Source: DATHSN01 sp035464115
Lineage (GTDB): Bacteria; Actinomycetota; Acidimicrobiia; Acidimicrobiales; SKKL01
Length of the DNA stretch: 13,809 bases
Reading direction: 5' to 3'
NCBI GenBank assembly: GCA_035464115.1
Contig: DATHSN010000457.1
Span: forward strand, 1-13,809
Under the pieces are notes generated by a model. That model did not search any database and had not been told where the DNA came from. It saw only the letters and a list, made by a program, of their open reading frames with translations. Both the position numbers and the translations under genes were made by a program. Shown piece by piece: positions 1-9,005 of the stretch. Each line of letters begins with the position of its first letter. Within the stretch, counting starts at the first letter, position 1.

Positions 1-66
1 CAGCGCTTCGACGTGCCCGACGTCGACGGCGGCTGGACCGAGATCGGTCTGCGCACCGAGCTCTGA
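1..66 (+). CDS. C-terminal end of an unidentified protein (partial)
   Basis: Reading frame 1 is open from the first base and ends in TGA at 64-66, giving a 21-residue tail that finishes IGLRTEL. Its G/C-rich third positions match the neighbouring genes, which supports it as real coding sequence. The tail carries no motif I can assign, so the function is unknown. The 47 bases between it and the next gene contain that gene's apparent promoter hexamer, so the two are probably not simply co-translated. Confidence 0.6.
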   Translation, partial: QRFDVPDVDGGWTEIGLRTEL

Positions 67-100
67 GCGCCCGAACCCCGGCGCACGCGGGCGCGTGTGC

Positions 101-106
101 CAACCT
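101..106 (+). promoter_or_regulatory. Weak -10-like hexamer for leaderless CAP gene
   Basis: CAACCT lies exactly seven bases (GTCGGCC) before the GTG start at 114. The A at position 2 and T at position 6 match the actinobacterial TANNNT -10 box, but the first T is replaced by C. No purine-rich ribosome binding site is visible, which fits a leaderless transcript. Support comes mainly from the same spacing recurring at other genes in the window. Confidence 0.35.
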
Positions 107-113
107 GTCGGCC

Positions 114-1028
114 GTGGTCAACCTCCCCCGTCGCCGCCGGATCGCGGCCGTGGTCCTCGTGACCGTGGCCACCATCGTCGGCGCGCTGGTCGCCCCGGCC
201 GCACCCGCCGCGGCCTACTCGGTGCCGTGCTGGCCGCTCGAGGCGACTCCGACCGACTTCGAGTCGCGCCTGCACGAGATGATGAACGAGCACCGGGCGG
301 CCCGCGGGCTCGCCCCGCTCGCCCGCCACGACGGCATCGCCGGGACGTCGCGCACGTGGGCCGGGTCGCTCGCCGCCACCGGAACGCTCGCCCACGACGT
401 GCGCTACTCGTCGGCCGTCGCCACCGCCACCGGACACAGCGGGCGGGTCGGCGAGAACCTGGCTCGGGCCCGCAGCGCCGACCAGGCCCTCCAGCTGTTC
501 CTCGGTTCGGGGAGCCACCGTGGCGTGCTCGAGGGCGGGTCGTGGACCGCGGCGGGTGTCGGGGTCGTCTACCGCGGTGCCGAGGCGTTCGTGGTCGTGC
601 GGTTCTCCGACGTGCCACTGTCGTCGGGGGCGGTCGTGCCCCGGGGCGCGGCGTGGTCGTCGGCGTGCCGGTTCGGGGTCGAGCCCGGCCGTCCGAGCGC
701 GGTGGCCCGGCTCTACGAGGCCTACCTGGGACGGGCGCCCGAGCGGTCGGGGCTCGAGTGGTGGGTCACGGCCATCGAGCGCGGCGCCTCCCTCGACCAG
801 GTGGCCGGCGCGGTGGCCGCGTCGTCGGAGCTGGTCGCCCGCACCGGCGACCTCGACGACGACGCGTTCGTCCGCTTCGTCTACGCCAGCGTCCTCGGGC
901 GCGCACCCGACCCCGGCGGGCTCGCCCACTGGACCGCCATGCTGGCCCAGGGTCGAACCCGTGGGTGGGTCATGGCGTCGTTCACCGAGTCGCCCGAGTA
1001 CCGGGCCCGCAGCGCCTACCCCGGCTGA
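114..1028 (+). CDS. Secreted CAP (SCP-like) domain protein with DUF4214 tail
   Basis: This 304-residue protein is probably exported. A short basic N-terminus (RRRR, 6-9) is followed by a hydrophobic stretch (about 10-34) ending APAAPAAA, a good signal-peptidase I site. Residues about 48-168 form a CAP/SCP domain: FESRLHEMMNEHR at the start, His94 (LAHD), GENLA at 113-117 with Glu114, SHRGVL with His135, then GVGVVY. These match the His/Glu cleft residues of the family, whose bacterial members are extracellular proteins of varied and mostly unproven activity. Residues about 197-300 hold two DUF4214-type units, each with YxxxLGRxPxxxGLxxW (about 201-217 and 257-273). DUF4214 occurs in surface and secreted proteins and is thought to mediate structural or carbohydrate contacts. 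The GTG start is chosen because it directly precedes the signal peptide. The gene is convergent with the hydrolase, only 15 bases away. Confidence 0.85.
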   Translation: MVNLPRRRRIAAVVLVTVATIVGALVAPAAPAAAYSVPCWPLEATPTDFESRLHEMMNEHRAARGLAPLARHDGIAGTSRTWAGSLAATGTLAHDVRYSSAVATATGHSGRVGENLARARSADQALQLFLGSGSHRGVLEGGSWTAAGVGVVYRGAEAFVVVRFSDVPLSSGAVVPRGAAWSSACRFGVEPGRPSAVARLYEAYLGRAPERSGLEWWVTAIERGASLDQVAGAVAASSELVARTGDLDDDAFVRFVYASVLGRAPDPGGLAHWTAMLAQGRTRGWVMASFTESPEYRARSAYPG

Positions 1029-1043
1029 CCCGGCGTGGACCCG

Positions 1044-3749
<2,706 letters not shown>

Positions 3750-3754
3750 CGGTG

Positions 3755-3761
3755 CCTCCTC
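3755..3761 (-). promoter_or_regulatory. Strong Shine-Dalgarno of the glycoside hydrolase
   Basis: On the minus strand GAGGAGG stands five bases before the ATG at 3749. It fixes the start codon and shows that this gene, unlike most others here, is translated from a leadered mRNA. Confidence 0.85.
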
Positions 3762-3765
3762 GTGC

Positions 3766-3779
3766 CAGCCGATCGGCTG
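3766..3779. promoter_or_regulatory. Perfect 14-base palindrome in hydrolase leader (candidate operator)
   Basis: CAGCCGATCGGCTG is a perfect inverted repeat. It sits between the hydrolase's Shine-Dalgarno and its putative -10 box, so it would overlap roughly +3 to +16 of the transcript. That position suits a dimeric repressor operator. In RNA it could only form a stem with a very tight loop, so DNA binding is the likelier role. The binding protein is not identified. Confidence 0.45.
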
Positions 3780-3787
3780 TCGGCCGC

Positions 3788-3793
3788 ATCGTA
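3788..3793 (-). promoter_or_regulatory. Putative -10 box (TACGAT) for the glycoside hydrolase
   Basis: On the minus strand TACGAT matches TANNNT. With initiation about seven bases downstream (near 3781) the leader would be about 31 bases, enough for the visible Shine-Dalgarno. No convincing -35 box is seen, which is common in actinobacteria. Confidence 0.4.
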
Positions 3794-3810
3794 GGGAGCA
3801 AAGCATCACC

Positions 3811-3843
3811 ATGACGGCGCAGGTGCCGACGAGAGGGAGATGA
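3811..3843 (+). CDS. Ten-codon mini-ORF overlapping the GGDEF-EAL start (possible leader peptide)
   Basis: ATG at 3811 opens a ten-residue frame (MTAQVPTRGR) ending in TGA at 3841-3843. The stop overlaps the GGDEF-EAL start codon as ATGA, the classic geometry for translational coupling. A weak GGGAG lies 12 bases before the mini-ORF start, which is too far for a good ribosome binding site. The arrangement could let ribosomes reinitiate on the main gene, or it may be chance. There is no sign of attenuation such as runs of one amino acid. Confidence 0.25.
   Translation: MTAQVPTRGR
3831..3839 (+). promoter_or_regulatory. Purine-rich, closely spaced ribosome binding site of the GGDEF-EAL gene
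   Basis: GAGAGGGAG directly abuts the ATG at 3840. The core GAGGG ends only two bases before the start, closer than the usual 5-9. This leaves room for the coupling suggested by the overlapping mini-ORF. No other in-frame start is available upstream. Confidence 0.45.
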
Positions 3844-6119
3844 GCGACAGCCAGGCCCGGACCGCCCCGGCGGCGACCGGTTGGGTCTGGCGCGCGTACC
3901 TGGGCGTCGTCGCCCTCGCAGCCGCTGCCTACTTCGCGCCCATCGTCCCGTTCCGGGCGGCGATGCTCCTCTACGTGGTGATCATCGCCACGACCCCCGT
4001 CGCCATCGTCGTCGGCGTGTGGCTGCACCGCCCGGCGCACCGTCGTCCGTGGTGGCTGGTGGCGGGCGGGCTCACCGCCATCGTCATCGGCGACGCGATC
4101 TGGACCTCCGAGGACTACGTCACCTGGACGTTCTCGTCGTCCTCGCTCGTCGACGCGGTCTACGTGCTCGGATACGTGCTGGTGGCGGCCGGCCTGTTGG
4201 CGGTCGCCCGCATCCGGCTCCCGGGCCGCGACCGCGACGCCGCCATCGATGCCGCCATCGTGGCCACCAGCGCGGCGCTGGCCAGCTGGGTCCTCCTCAT
4301 GGCCCCCTACGCCACCGACGGCACGCTCACGACGCTCGAGAAGGCGACGGCGCTCGCCCAGCCCGCGATGGTCGTCCTACAGCTGGCGATCCTCGCCCGG
4401 CTCGCGTTCGCCGGGGGCCGACCCCCGCTGGCGCTGGTGGTGGTGATGGTGGGGACGACGGCGTGGCTCGCTGCCGACGCCGTGTACAGCTACCAGGCGC
4501 TGACCGACGCCTACGTCGATCGGGGACCGGTCGACCTCGGGTGGCTGCTCGGCAACGTGGTCTGGGCCGCGGTCGCTCTGCACCCCTCGATGGTGACGAT
4601 CACGGGCTCGACGTCGGTCCGGACCCGACCACCGGGGAGGGGGCGCGTGGCCCTGCTCGCCGCCGCCGCTCTGCTCACCCCGGCCCTCGGCCTCCTCGAG
4701 CTCGCTCGCGACGGTCGGCGGTCCAGCCTGGCGATCCTGGCGATCGGGTCGGGCCTGATGTTCGTGCTCGTCGTCATCCGCCTCGACGGGCTGGCCCGAC
4801 GCCTGTCGCTCGCCGCCCTCCACGACGAGCTCACCGGCCTCCCCAACCGCATGGTGCTCGTCGACCGGCTCACCGTGGCCATGGCCCGGGCCCGCCGGAC
4901 CGGCCGGTCGGCCGCAGTCCTGTTCATCGACCTCGACCGGTTCAAGCAGGTGAACGACACCCTCGGCCACGGGGCCGGAGACGAGCTGCTGATCGAGGTG
5001 GCCCACCGCCTCCGGACGGCGAGCCGGGAGGCCGACACGGTCGCCCGCTTCGGCGGCGACGAGTTCGTCGTGCTCTGCGAGGACATCGGGGGCGTCGCCG
5101 ACACCCACCAGCTCGCCGGCCGCCTCCTCGAGGCGCTGCGCCGCCCGCTCGCCGTGCGCGGGACCTCGTTCTTCGTGTCGGCGTCGATCGGCGGGGCCAT
5201 GATCGACGCGGCGAGCGACGACCCCGAGCGGGTGCTCCGCGATGCCGACACCGCGCTCTACCGGGCCAAGGAGCACGGGCGCGGTCGCTACGAGCTGTTC
5301 GACCAGGCGGCGCGCGTCGAGGCGGTGCGACGCAGCCGGGTGGAGCGTGAGCTGCACCGCGCCCTCGACGCCGACGAGCTGCGCGTGCGGTACCAGCCCA
5401 TCGTCCGGCTGGCGTCGGAGGCGATGGTCGGGGTCGAGGCGCTGGTCCGCTGGCGGCACCCCGAGCGAGGCCTCGTGGGCCCCGACGAGTTCCTCGACGT
5501 CGCCGAGGAGACCGGGCTCATCGTCCCCATCGGCCACCACGTGATGGCCTCCGCCATCGGCCAGCTCGGTGCCTGGCACCGCGGCGGGGCCGCCGACCTG
5601 CACCTGTCGCTCAACCTGTCACCGCGCGAGCTGCTGGTGCCCGGCCTGGTCGACCGCCTCGCCGCCGAGATGGGCGCTGCTGGTGTCGACCCCAGTCGAA
5701 TCTGCATCGAGGTGACCGAAGGGGCGGTGTTCCACGACCTCACCCACGGGTCCCGGGTGCTGCACCAGCTGCGGGCCCTCGGGGTCGCCGTCGCCATGGA
5801 CGACTTCGGGACCGGGTACTCGTCGCTGACCTACCTCCGCGAGCTCCCCGTGCAGCTGGTGAAGCTCGACCGGTCGTTCCTCCGCTCGGTCGGCGAGGAC
5901 GCCGCCGCGCGGTCGATCGTGCGGGCCGTGGTCGAGCTGGCCGGCGCCGTCGGGGTGACCGTGCTCGCCGAAGGGATCGAGACCGACGCGCAGCGCGACC
6001 TGCTCCTCGACCTCGGCTGCGAGCTGGGCCAGGGGTTCCTGTGGTCACCCGCTGTCCCCGCCGCCGAGATCGATCCGACGGCGACGATCCGCCCGCTCGG
6101 GCACGCCGCGCCTGGCTGA
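3840..6119 (+). CDS. Membrane-bound GGDEF-EAL c-di-GMP turnover protein
   Basis: This 759-residue protein should make and/or degrade the second messenger c-di-GMP at the inner face of the membrane. Residues about 18-314 contain nine or ten hydrophobic segments forming a sensory membrane module of no family I can name. The GGDEF domain (about 323-488) has DELTGLPNR, DLDRFKQVNDTLGH and an intact GGDEF at 405-409. The RxxD inhibitory site (396-399) is at the standard five-residue spacing. The EAL domain (about 502-750) keeps Glu533 (EAL), Asn592, Glu624/Glu627 (IEVTE), DDFGTGYSSL with Asp654/Asp655, Lys675 (KLD), Glu711 (EGIET) and QGF. Both enzymes therefore look competent, and the net direction of activity cannot be read from sequence. 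The gene is divergent from the hydrolase across about 90 bases. A tandem repeat begins at its 3' end. Confidence 0.92.
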   Translation: MSDSQARTAPAATGWVWRAYLGVVALAAAAYFAPIVPFRAAMLLYVVIIATTPVAIVVGVWLHRPAHRRPWWLVAGGLTAIVIGDAIWTSEDYVTWTFSSSSLVDAVYVLGYVLVAAGLLAVARIRLPGRDRDAAIDAAIVATSAALASWVLLMAPYATDGTLTTLEKATALAQPAMVVLQLAILARLAFAGGRPPLALVVVMVGTTAWLAADAVYSYQALTDAYVDRGPVDLGWLLGNVVWAAVALHPSMVTITGSTSVRTRPPGRGRVALLAAAALLTPALGLLELARDGRRSSLAILAIGSGLMFVLVVIRLDGLARRLSLAALHDELTGLPNRMVLVDRLTVAMARARRTGRSAAVLFIDLDRFKQVNDTLGHGAGDELLIEVAHRLRTASREADTVARFGGDEFVVLCEDIGGVADTHQLAGRLLEALRRPLAVRGTSFFVSASIGGAMIDAASDDPERVLRDADTALYRAKEHGRGRYELFDQAARVEAVRRSRVERELHRALDADELRVRYQPIVRLASEAMVGVEALVRWRHPERGLVGPDEFLDVAEETGLIVPIGHHVMASAIGQLGAWHRGGAADLHLSLNLSPRELLVPGLVDRLAAEMGAAGVDPSRICIEVTEGAVFHDLTHGSRVLHQLRALGVAVAMDDFGTGYSSLTYLRELPVQLVKLDRSFLRSVGEDAAARSIVRAVVELAGAVGVTVLAEGIETDAQRDLLLDLGCELGQGFLWSPAVPAAEIDPTATIRPLGHAAPG

Positions 6120-6141
6120 CGTCGCGCCTGGCTAACGTCGC
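6107..6141 (+). repeat. 16-base tandem duplication across the GGDEF-EAL stop codon
   Basis: The unit GCGCCTGGCTGACGTC (6108-6123) is followed at once by GCGCCTGGCTAACGTC (6124-6139). The copies differ at one base, and period-16 identity extends slightly beyond both ends. Copy one contains the GGDEF-EAL stop codon. In copy two the G-to-A difference turns TGACGT into TAACGT, the likely -10 box of the transporter gene. Confidence 0.85.
6133..6138 (+). promoter_or_regulatory. Putative -10 box (TAACGT) for leaderless transporter gene
   Basis: TAACGT is a full TANNNT match exactly seven bases (CGCTCGG) before the GTG at 6146. No Shine-Dalgarno is visible. The geometry predicts transcription starting at or within a base of the start codon. 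Confidence 0.55.
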
Positions 6142-6145
6142 TCGG

Positions 6146-7456
6146 GTGACGGTCACGGGGGATCCGAGCACGACGCTGCCGACGCGCCACCCCGCCGCGG
6201 CGCGGGTGCTCCCCGACTCGGTGTTCTACGGCTGGTACATCGCCATCGGGTGCGCGGCGCTCATGTTCGTCGGCGTGGGCGTGGGGTACTACGGGCTGGC
6301 CGTGTTCCTCGGGCCGCTGCGCGACGCGCACGGGTGGTCCAACGCCGCGGTGTCGGGCGCCACCGGCCTGTACTTCACGGTCAGCGGCATCACCGGGGCC
6401 GTGGTCGGGCCCCGCGTCGACCGCCACGGCCCGCTGCGCATCCAGGCCGTCGGGCTGGTGCTGCTCGCCGGGGCGGTGGCGCTGGTGGGCCTCGTCGGCA
6501 CCCTCTGGCAGCTCTACGCCGTCTACACCCTGCTGGCCGTGGGCTTCGGCATGTCCACCGCGGTGGGCGTCAACGCCATCATGGCCCGGTGGTTCGTGCA
6601 CCGGCGGGCCCGGGCCATGAGCATCTCGTTCACCGGGGTGTCGGTGGGCGGCGTCGTGCTGGTGCCGCTCGGCACCGCGCTCGTGAGCGCCGGCGGGCTG
6701 GAGCTGGCGAGCCCGGTGCTGGCCGCCATGGTCCTCGCCGTCGGCCTCCCCGTGGTCCTCGGCGTGCTCGTGTGGGACCCCCGCCAGATGGGCCTCGCGC
6801 CCGACGGGGGCGTCCCGCCGCCCGCCGTGCGACGCGCCACCCTCGACGACGCGGTGCAGCTGCGGCCGTGGACCCGCCGCGAGGCGATCCGCACGGGGGC
6901 GTTCTGGGCGATCCTCGTGGGGTTCGTGGTGGTGCTCATGGCCCAGACGGGCTTCATCATCCACCAGATCTCGTTCCTCGAGGAGCGGTTCGACTCGTCG
7001 ACGGCGGCGGCCTCGGCCCTCTCGGTCACCGCGTTCGGCAGCATCGTGGCCCGCCTGATCGTCGGCGCCTTCGCCGACCGGATCGACAAGCGGGTGCTCA
7101 CCCTCGTGCTGCTCGGGGTGCAGGGCACCGCCGTGCTGGCCATCGTCGCCACCGAGTCGACGGTGCTCACCTACGCGCTGGTGCTGGTGGTGGGGTTCAC
7201 CATCGGCAACATCTACATGATGCAGTCGCTCCTCGTGAGCGAGATGTTCGGGATCGTGTCGTTCGGCACCGTGTTCGGGCTCATCGGCGTCGCCAGCCAG
7301 ACCGGCAGCGGCCTGGGACCCCTCGCGGTCGGCTGGCTCGAGGACGTCTCGGGTGGCTACACCACCCCCTTCACCGTCACGGCCATCGCCACCTACGCCG
7401 CGGCGGTGATCATCTCGTTCGCCCGACCGCCCGGCCCCGAGGCTGCTCGGGACTGA
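6146..7456 (+). CDS. MFS transporter, monocarboxylate/oxalate-formate-like
   Basis: This 436-residue integral membrane protein has about 12 hydrophobic helices in two halves, split by a polar loop (about 210-248). YGWYIAIGCAALMF (28-41) and ARWFVHRRARAMSISFTGVSVGG (about 147-169) resemble the monocarboxylate and oxalate:formate antiporter branch of the major facilitator superfamily. The loop between helices 2 and 3 has GPRVDRHGPLR (88-98), a motif A variant. The matching loop in the second half is GAFADRIDKR (307-316). Transport of a small organic acid by symport or antiport is likely, but the substrate cannot be deduced. The frame is open back to 6041, but that start would overlap the GGDEF-EAL gene by 79 bases. 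GTG 6146 is preferred for its leaderless promoter spacing. No catabolic gene neighbours it. Confidence 0.85.
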   Translation: MTVTGDPSTTLPTRHPAAARVLPDSVFYGWYIAIGCAALMFVGVGVGYYGLAVFLGPLRDAHGWSNAAVSGATGLYFTVSGITGAVVGPRVDRHGPLRIQAVGLVLLAGAVALVGLVGTLWQLYAVYTLLAVGFGMSTAVGVNAIMARWFVHRRARAMSISFTGVSVGGVVLVPLGTALVSAGGLELASPVLAAMVLAVGLPVVLGVLVWDPRQMGLAPDGGVPPPAVRRATLDDAVQLRPWTRREAIRTGAFWAILVGFVVVLMAQTGFIIHQISFLEERFDSSTAAASALSVTAFGSIVARLIVGAFADRIDKRVLTLVLLGVQGTAVLAIVATESTVLTYALVLVVGFTIGNIYMMQSLLVSEMFGIVSFGTVFGLIGVASQTGSGLGPLAVGWLEDVSGGYTTPFTVTAIATYAAAVIISFARPPGPEAARD

Positions 7457-7488
7457 GCCCGTCGCGGTTGGCGCGTCCCCGTCCGGGG

Positions 7489-7494
7489 TACGTC
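7489..7494 (+). promoter_or_regulatory. Near-consensus -10-like hexamer (TACGTC) for the DUF1206 gene
   Basis: TACGTC lies seven bases (GAGGGCC) before ATG 7502. It has the leading TA but C instead of the final T. A short inverted repeat, CCCCG-TC-CGGGG (7477-7488), abuts it upstream and could be a weak operator or chance in such GC-rich DNA. Confidence 0.35.
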
Positions 7495-7501
7495 GAGGGC
7501 C

Positions 7502-8329
7502 ATGAGCCCGACGACCAGCACCTCGCGACCCACCCAGCAGCAGGCCCGCGACGGCAAGGAGGCCCTGGGTCGGGTCGGCCTGGTCGGCAAGGGCGCGCTC
7601 TACGTCATCATCGGCGTGCTGGCCATCCAGCTCGCCTCCGGTGACGGCGGGAGCGACGCCGGCAGCTCCGGCGCGATCGAGTGGGTGGCGTCGCAGCCGT
7701 TCGGCAAGTTCCTGCTGGTGGCGCTCACCGTGAGCCTGTTCGCCCTGGCGGCGTGGCGCCTGCTGGACGCGGTGATGGGTGACCCCGTCGAGGGCAGCGA
7801 GGCGTCCGATCGGGCGAAGTACGCGGTGAAGGGCGTGGTCTACGTCGGCCTCGCGATCAGCGCGCTCACCGTCACCCTCGCCAACTGGGACGCCGGTGGC
7901 GACTCCGGCGGCGGTGGCGGTGGCGGCTCCCAGGAGCAGGAGGCGGCCGCGACGATCCTCGAGTGGCCCGCCGGCCAGTGGATCGTCGGCGTGCTCGGCC
8001 TCGTGATCATCGGCTACGCGCTGTACCTCGTGAAGCAGCAGGTCGTCGACCAGGAGTACACCGAGCGGGTGCCGGGGAGCCCCGACTGGGTCGTCACGCT
8101 CGGCCGGGCCGGGTACGCGGCGCGCAGCGTGGTCTTCGTGCTGATCGGCTGGTTCTTCGTGCAGGCCGCCGTCACCTACGACCCCGACGAGGCCAAGGGC
8201 CTGTCGGGCACCCTCCAGGAGCTCGCTGGTGAGGGCTGGGGGCAGGCCGTGCTGTGGGGGGTGGCCGTGGGCTTGCTGGCCTTCGGGCTGTTCTGCCTCG
8301 CCGAGGCCCGCTACCGCCGCTCCGCCTGA
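7502..8329 (+). CDS. DUF1206 family membrane protein
   Basis: This 275-residue protein has six predicted membrane helices arranged as three repeats. Each begins with a GR/KxGYxxxGxVY-like signature: GRVGLVGKGALYVIIG (23-38), RAKYAVKGVVYVGLA (104-118) and GRAGYAARSVVFVLIG (201-216). Each is followed by a second helix ending in a basic or acidic loop. This triplicated two-helix unit is the DUF1206 architecture, found mainly in actinobacteria and some cyanobacteria and without an established function. A glycine tract (137-142, within GGDSGGGGGGGS) sits in the loop after repeat two's first helix. It is encoded by a GGY/GGC microsatellite-like run, so its length may vary between strains. The next gene lies 50 bases downstream; co-transcription is possible but unsupported. 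Confidence 0.82.
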   Translation: MSPTTSTSRPTQQQARDGKEALGRVGLVGKGALYVIIGVLAIQLASGDGGSDAGSSGAIEWVASQPFGKFLLVALTVSLFALAAWRLLDAVMGDPVEGSEASDRAKYAVKGVVYVGLAISALTVTLANWDAGGDSGGGGGGGSQEQEAAATILEWPAGQWIVGVLGLVIIGYALYLVKQQVVDQEYTERVPGSPDWVVTLGRAGYAARSVVFVLIGWFFVQAAVTYDPDEAKGLSGTLQELAGEGWGQAVLWGVAVGLLAFGLFCLAEARYRRSA

Positions 8330-8379
8330 CCGTCACCGGACCCTCATCGGAGGGGCGCGGCGGTCGATGGACCCCCGGT

Positions 8380-8973
8380 ATGGATCGGGTCGGGGCGATC
8401 GAGTCGCGCATCGCGGCCATCGAGAGCCGCTTCGGCGCGCCCGCCGCACGGGCGGCCCCGTCGGGGTCGGGCGACGCGTTCGCCGCCGCGCTCGGCGCGG
8501 CCGAGCGGACCGCGGCGACCGCGCCGACCGCACAGACCGTCGCACCGTTCGCCGCTGCACCCGTCGGGGCCGCCTGGTCGCCGGCGATGGCGACCGACCC
8601 GCGCTCGCTGCCCAACGGGGCGATGCCGCCGTGGGCGCTCGAGAGCATCGGGGTCGGCGACCACCAGCTGGCGGCCGGCGCGGCGCGGGCGTGGCGGAGC
8701 CTGATGGACGCGGCGGCGCGCGACGGCGTCGACATCGGGATCATCTCGTCGTACCGCACGCTCGCGCAGCAGGAGCACCTGGTGCGCACCAAGGGCCTCT
8801 ACTCCCAGGGCGGCCTCGCCGCCGCCCCCGGCACCTCGAACCACGGGTGGGGGTTGGCGGTCGACGTCGACGTGGACGACACCGGCCAGGCGTGGCTCCG
8901 GGCCAACGCCGGCCGGTTCGGCTTCGCCGAGGACGTCCCCCGCGAGCCCTGGCACTGGACCTACCAGGGCTGA
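8380..8973 (+). CDS. M15 (VanY-type) D,D-carboxypeptidase-like metallopeptidase
   Basis: This 197-residue protein is predicted to be a zinc peptidase acting on the D-Ala-D-Ala end of peptidoglycan stem peptides. The C-terminal domain (about 85-197) carries the family motifs: SSYRTLAQQ (123-131), GTSNHGWGLAVDVD (151-164) with likely zinc ligands His155 and Asp162, and EPWHW (189-193) with probable catalytic Glu189 and third ligand His192. The site looks complete. Residues 1-20 contain a repeated IESRI/IESRF segment, followed by an Ala/Pro/Thr-rich linker (about 21-75). No signal peptide or membrane helix is seen, odd for a wall enzyme; export by another route or recruitment to an envelope machine is possible. 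The start is chosen at ATG 8380 because upstream in-frame sequence overlaps the DUF1206 gene. No clear Shine-Dalgarno or -10 box supports it. Confidence 0.83.
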   Translation: MDRVGAIESRIAAIESRFGAPAARAAPSGSGDAFAAALGAAERTAATAPTAQTVAPFAAAPVGAAWSPAMATDPRSLPNGAMPPWALESIGVGDHQLAAGAARAWRSLMDAAARDGVDIGIISSYRTLAQQEHLVRTKGLYSQGGLAAAPGTSNHGWGLAVDVDVDDTGQAWLRANAGRFGFAEDVPREPWHWTYQG

Positions 8974-8992
8974 GCCCACCCCCGGCCCGTGC

Positions 8993-8998
8993 GAGGCT
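8993..8998 (+). promoter_or_regulatory. Weak -10-like hexamer for the ABC1 kinase gene
   Basis: GAGGCT lies seven bases (GCACGGC) before ATG 9006. It matches only the A and final T of TANNNT, but it has the same spacing as the other putative leaderless promoters here. It could also act as a poor GAGG ribosome binding site at about 9 bases. Confidence 0.25.
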
Positions 8999-9005
8999 GC
9001 ACGGC

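Noticed and set aside
1029..1043. Terminator between the convergent CAP and hydrolase genes
   Set aside because: Only 15 bases separate the stops and no inverted repeat with a T-tract is visible.
3750..4040. N-terminal extension of the hydrolase to an upstream start
   Set aside because: It would overlap the GGDEF-EAL coding region, and its sequence is unlike the family, while GAGGAGG is correctly placed for 3749.
8341..8355. Short hairpin CCCTC-ATCG-GAGGG after the DUF1206 gene as a terminator
   Set aside because: A five-pair stem with no T-run is too weak to call, and the GGAGGGG within it is too far (24 bases) from ATG 8380 to be its ribosome binding site.
8229..9005. Upstream extension of the ABC1 kinase frame through the M15 gene
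   Set aside because: The extension is Arg-rich shadow translation of the M15 and DUF1206 genes. Family-like sequence begins at 9006.
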